From positions 69,287 through 133,286 of the forward strand of contig JAZNGM010000007.1 in NCBI GenBank assembly GCA_045576455.1: 64,000 nucleotides of DNA, written 5' to 3'. Below, in pieces: positions 61,849 through 64,000 of this stretch. The position numbers and the translations under genes were made by a program. How positions within the stretch are numbered: position 1 is the first letter of the stretch; every line of letters begins with the position of its first letter. The notes below the pieces were generated by a model. That model ran no database searches. It was given only the letters and a program-made list of their open reading frames with translations, and was not told where the DNA came from. The DNA comes from RGIG4034 sp045576455 (GTDB taxonomy: Bacteria > Bacillota > Clostridia > Lachnospirales > Lachnospiraceae).

Positions 61849-63825
61849 ATGTACAATAAAAGAATCAGACCGGATGAAAGACCGGTTTTCCCAAAGCGTG
61901 CCATCATAACAGGTGGTATGCCATATGGTAATAAGGAACTTCACTTTGGCCACGTGGGTGGTATGTTTGTTCATGCAGATGTATTCGCAAGATTTTTGCG
62001 TGACCGTATCGGTAAAGAAAATGTTATTTTTGTGTCGGGAACAGACTGCTATGGTTCACCGGCTTTGGAAAGTTACAGAAAATTAAAAGAAACAGGATAT
62101 GACAAATCTATTAAGGATTATGTCCGTTCCAATCATGATAAGCAGACGGAGACGTTAGGTAAGTATGGAATAAGCCTGAATATTTTTGGTGCTTCAGCAT
62201 TGGATGATTCAGCTGTAATGCATAACAAGGTTTCCGGAGAAGTTTTTAGAAAGCTTTATGAAAAGGGATATCTTGAGAAACTGTCAACACCACAGTTCTT
62301 TGATGATGAGCTGGGCGTGTTCTTAAACGGAAGACAGGTTGTCGGTAAATGTCCTATCGAGGGTTGTCAGTCAGAAAAAGCGTATGCGGATGAGTGTTCT
62401 TTGGGACACCAGTATATGCCGAGTGAGTTGATTAATCCGGTGAGTGTTTTATCAGGCAAGAAGCCATCTTTTGTGGATGTAACGAACTGGTATTATAAGT
62501 TGGAAAATGATATCGATTCCTTAAAAGAATATATAGAAGATTTAAAGAGAAATTCCAATACGAGAAAATATTCTCTTACTATTATTGATGAATTCTTATG
62601 CAAGCCGCTTGTTCATATTCCTAAGAAATATTTGGAAGAATTGGATGTGGATGCATTACTGAAAGAATTCCCTCCACACGAGTTTATGGATGAAGAAAAG
62701 CGCAAGTCCATTATGTGTACTTTTGCAACCTTGGATGACAGGGATAAGGCAAGAAAGGTACTTGAGGCAAAGGGAATACATTATACGGCAGGTAAGACAC
62801 TTGTACCGTTCCGTTTATCGGGAAATGTAGAGTGGGGTGTTCCTGTACCGGATACGGAAGACCAGAAAGACCTTACTTTCTGGGTATGGCCGGAATCCTT
62901 ATGGGCACCGATTTCCTTTACAAGAACTTATCTTGCGCGTCAGGGTAAGGATGAAGATGAGTGGCAGAAATGGTGGAATGATGATGACGCCCAGGTATAC
63001 CAGTTCATCGGAGAAGATAATATTTACTTCTATGCGATTGCTGAAATGGGTATCTTTGATGCATTGGGTAATGTTAAGAAACCACACATTATTCCGAACC
63101 GCCATATTTTGTTTATGGATAGCAAAGCAAGCAGCAGTTCCGATATTAAGCCGCCGATGGCAGATGAACTTCTTCAGCATTACTCCAAAGATCAGTTGAG
63201 AATGCATTTCATCAGTCTTGGTTTATCCAATAAGAGTACAGGCTTTAAACCACAGGTATATATGCCGGAGAATGAGCGTCAGGGTGTTGACATGGTACTT
63301 AAAGAAGGAAATCTTCTTACCAATGTTTATAACCGCTTAATCCGTTCATGCTTCTATACAACACAGTCGGCTTTTGATGGTAAGATTCCTGAGGGAACAG
63401 TTTCCGATAAGATCCGTACACTTTGTGAGCAGAAGGCATATGAATATGAAAGACACATGTATAATCATGACTTCCATAGAATTTCTTATGTACTGGATGA
63501 ATTTATCAGAGAGGTTAATAAGTATTGGGCAGCGGTAAGCAGAGAGGCAGATAAGTCTGAAGATGTAGAGATGAAGAGACAGCTTCTTGTAGACACATGG
63601 TATGCATGTAAGGTAATGGCACTCCTTATCCACCCGATTGCACCGGACGGATGCGAGATGTTTGCAGACTATCTTAATGTCGATGAAAGCTTCTTTAGCT
63701 GGGACAATATCTTTGAGCCAATCAGCTTCTTCTTCAAAGATGGCGAAGCGCATGAACTTAAATTCCTTGAGCCGCGAGTAGACTTCTTCAAGAAACCGGA
63801 GTGGCAGTTTGGCGGCAATGAATAA
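61849..63825 (+). CDS. Methionyl-tRNA-synthetase-like class I synthetase, divergent
   Basis: 658 residues. The HIGH-type motif is HFGH in MPYGNKELHFGHVGG near residue 32; GTDCYGSPA stands where MetRS has GTDEHG; a zinc knuckle (CPIEGCQSEKAYADECSLGH) is present near residue 168; and the KMSKS position reads MDSKASSSSD. No C-terminal tRNA-binding EMAP-like domain exists. It may be a functional MetRS of an unusual type or a paralogue with altered role. GAGGAAAG precedes ATG 61849. Confidence 0.75.
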   Translation: MYNKRIRPDERPVFPKRAIITGGMPYGNKELHFGHVGGMFVHADVFARFLRDRIGKENVIFVSGTDCYGSPALESYRKLKETGYDKSIKDYVRSNHDKQTETLGKYGISLNIFGASALDDSAVMHNKVSGEVFRKLYEKGYLEKLSTPQFFDDELGVFLNGRQVVGKCPIEGCQSEKAYADECSLGHQYMPSELINPVSVLSGKKPSFVDVTNWYYKLENDIDSLKEYIEDLKRNSNTRKYSLTIIDEFLCKPLVHIPKKYLEELDVDALLKEFPPHEFMDEEKRKSIMCTFATLDDRDKARKVLEAKGIHYTAGKTLVPFRLSGNVEWGVPVPDTEDQKDLTFWVWPESLWAPISFTRTYLARQGKDEDEWQKWWNDDDAQVYQFIGEDNIYFYAIAEMGIFDALGNVKKPHIIPNRHILFMDSKASSSSDIKPPMADELLQHYSKDQLRMHFISLGLSNKSTGFKPQVYMPENERQGVDMVLKEGNLLTNVYNRLIRSCFYTTQSAFDGKIPEGTVSDKIRTLCEQKAYEYERHMYNHDFHRISYVLDEFIREVNKYWAAVSREADKSEDVEMKRQLLVDTWYACKVMALLIHPIAPDGCEMFADYLNVDESFFSWDNIFEPISFFFKDGEAHELKFLEPRVDFFKKPEWQFGGNE

Positions 63826-63852
63826 ACCACGGGAGTTTAAGTTATTAATGTC

Positions 63853-63888
63853 ATAAAGAAAATAAAGAAAATAAAAAACATAAAGAAC
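63853..63888. repeat. 4 x 9-base A-rich tandem repeat
   Basis: ATAAAGAAA twice, then ATAAAAAAC and ATAAAGAAC, in the gap behind the synthetase gene. Confidence 0.75.
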
Positions 63889-63910
63889 AAGTAAAATTGT
63901 AAAAAGAAAA

Positions 63911-63957
63911 AGGCAGGTAATCATGAAAGAAAAGATTACCTGCCTATTTATTTTTTA
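63911..63957 (+). terminator. Terminator of the MetRS-like gene
   Basis: AGGCAGGTAATC (63911-63922) and GATTACCTGCCT (63934-63945) form a 12-bp stem followed by ATTTATTTTTT. Confidence 0.9.
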
Positions 63958-64000
63958 TATGCAGGTACTGGGGTGGTGGGTGTTGAGGGTGTATGTTGAG

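Noticed and set aside
63346..63924. 192-codon minus-strand ORF at the end of the MetRS-like gene
   Set aside because: Antisense to coding sequence and extends only into the downstream repeat and terminator area.
1..64000. CRISPR arrays, insertion sequences, prophage genes, tRNA and rRNA genes
   Set aside because: Scanned for repeats with spacers, transposase motifs, CCA-ended cloverleaf sequences and rRNA signatures; none seen. The only tandem repeats found lack spacers. Finding tRNA by eye is not exhaustive.

Overview
This window looks like a chromosomal segment of a motile, low-G+C, anaerobic Firmicute, most likely a member of the Lachnospiraceae (Roseburia / Lachnospira / Butyrivibrio type). 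The basis is the short flagellins (283 aa) starting MVVQHNLTAMNTQ, strong GGAGG ribosome binding sites, sigma-A and sigma-28 (SigD-like) promoters, a meso-diaminopimelate type MurE with dapF beside it, SPOCS/LysM and SpoIID-like proteins, and PyrK/PyrD-B pyrimidine genes. The genus is inference; no rRNA or tRNA gene was seen to settle it.

Region 1 (1-6262) is a late flagellar block: the end of flaG, a long fliD, fliS, an flgN-like gene and two near-identical flagellin genes. Each flagellin has its own sigma-28 promoter and a leader with a hairpin displaying AAGGA plus a second CAAGGAGG at the Shine-Dalgarno, the layout expected for CsrA control. Region 2 (5927-30718) is a large co-directional glycosylation island. 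It holds two Maf/MptE-like (DUF115) proteins, a NeuB-SAF-cupin fusion, a TagF-like polyol-phosphate transferase, a TarI/IspD-like cytidylyltransferase, an SDR, several glycosyltransferases, an FkbM methyltransferase, LicD, a protein with bacterial sialyltransferase motifs, a pyruvyltransferase-acetyltransferase fusion, UDP-galactopyranose mutase and a CMP-sugar synthetase-HAD fusion. It ends in a FliD-C-like gene. The simplest reading is an island that builds a phosphorylated, nonulosonic-acid-containing glycan for flagellin.

Region 3 (30821-37997) holds an aconitase-family hydratase, a sigma-28-driven EF-hand protein, a SpoIID/SpoIIQ-like pair that appears to lack catalytic residues, and a GH9-like lipoprotein. 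Region 4 (38050-57659) is mostly housekeeping: ddl, murF, plsC, pyrC-pyrK-pyrD, a SPOCS-LysM protein, a second orphan sigma-28 gene on the minus strand, ispE, a GntR regulator, murI, cardiolipin synthase, an FKBP/trigger-factor-like lipoprotein, and on the minus strand murE-dapF and a cystathionine gamma-synthase/lyase.

Region 5 (57814-63825) carries an AraC regulator, a DrrAB-type ABC transporter followed by a LytTR regulator and a DUF3021 membrane protein, and a methionyl-tRNA-synthetase-like gene with a divergent KMSKS loop. Three phased direct repeats upstream of the ABC-LytTR operon look like LytTR binding sites. No stretch over 300 bases lacks a gene. Genes are tightly packed, with frequent 4-nt overlaps. 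Intergenic spaces hold promoters, hairpin terminators and several unrelated short tandem repeats. No CRISPR array, insertion sequence, phage gene, tRNA or rRNA was seen.
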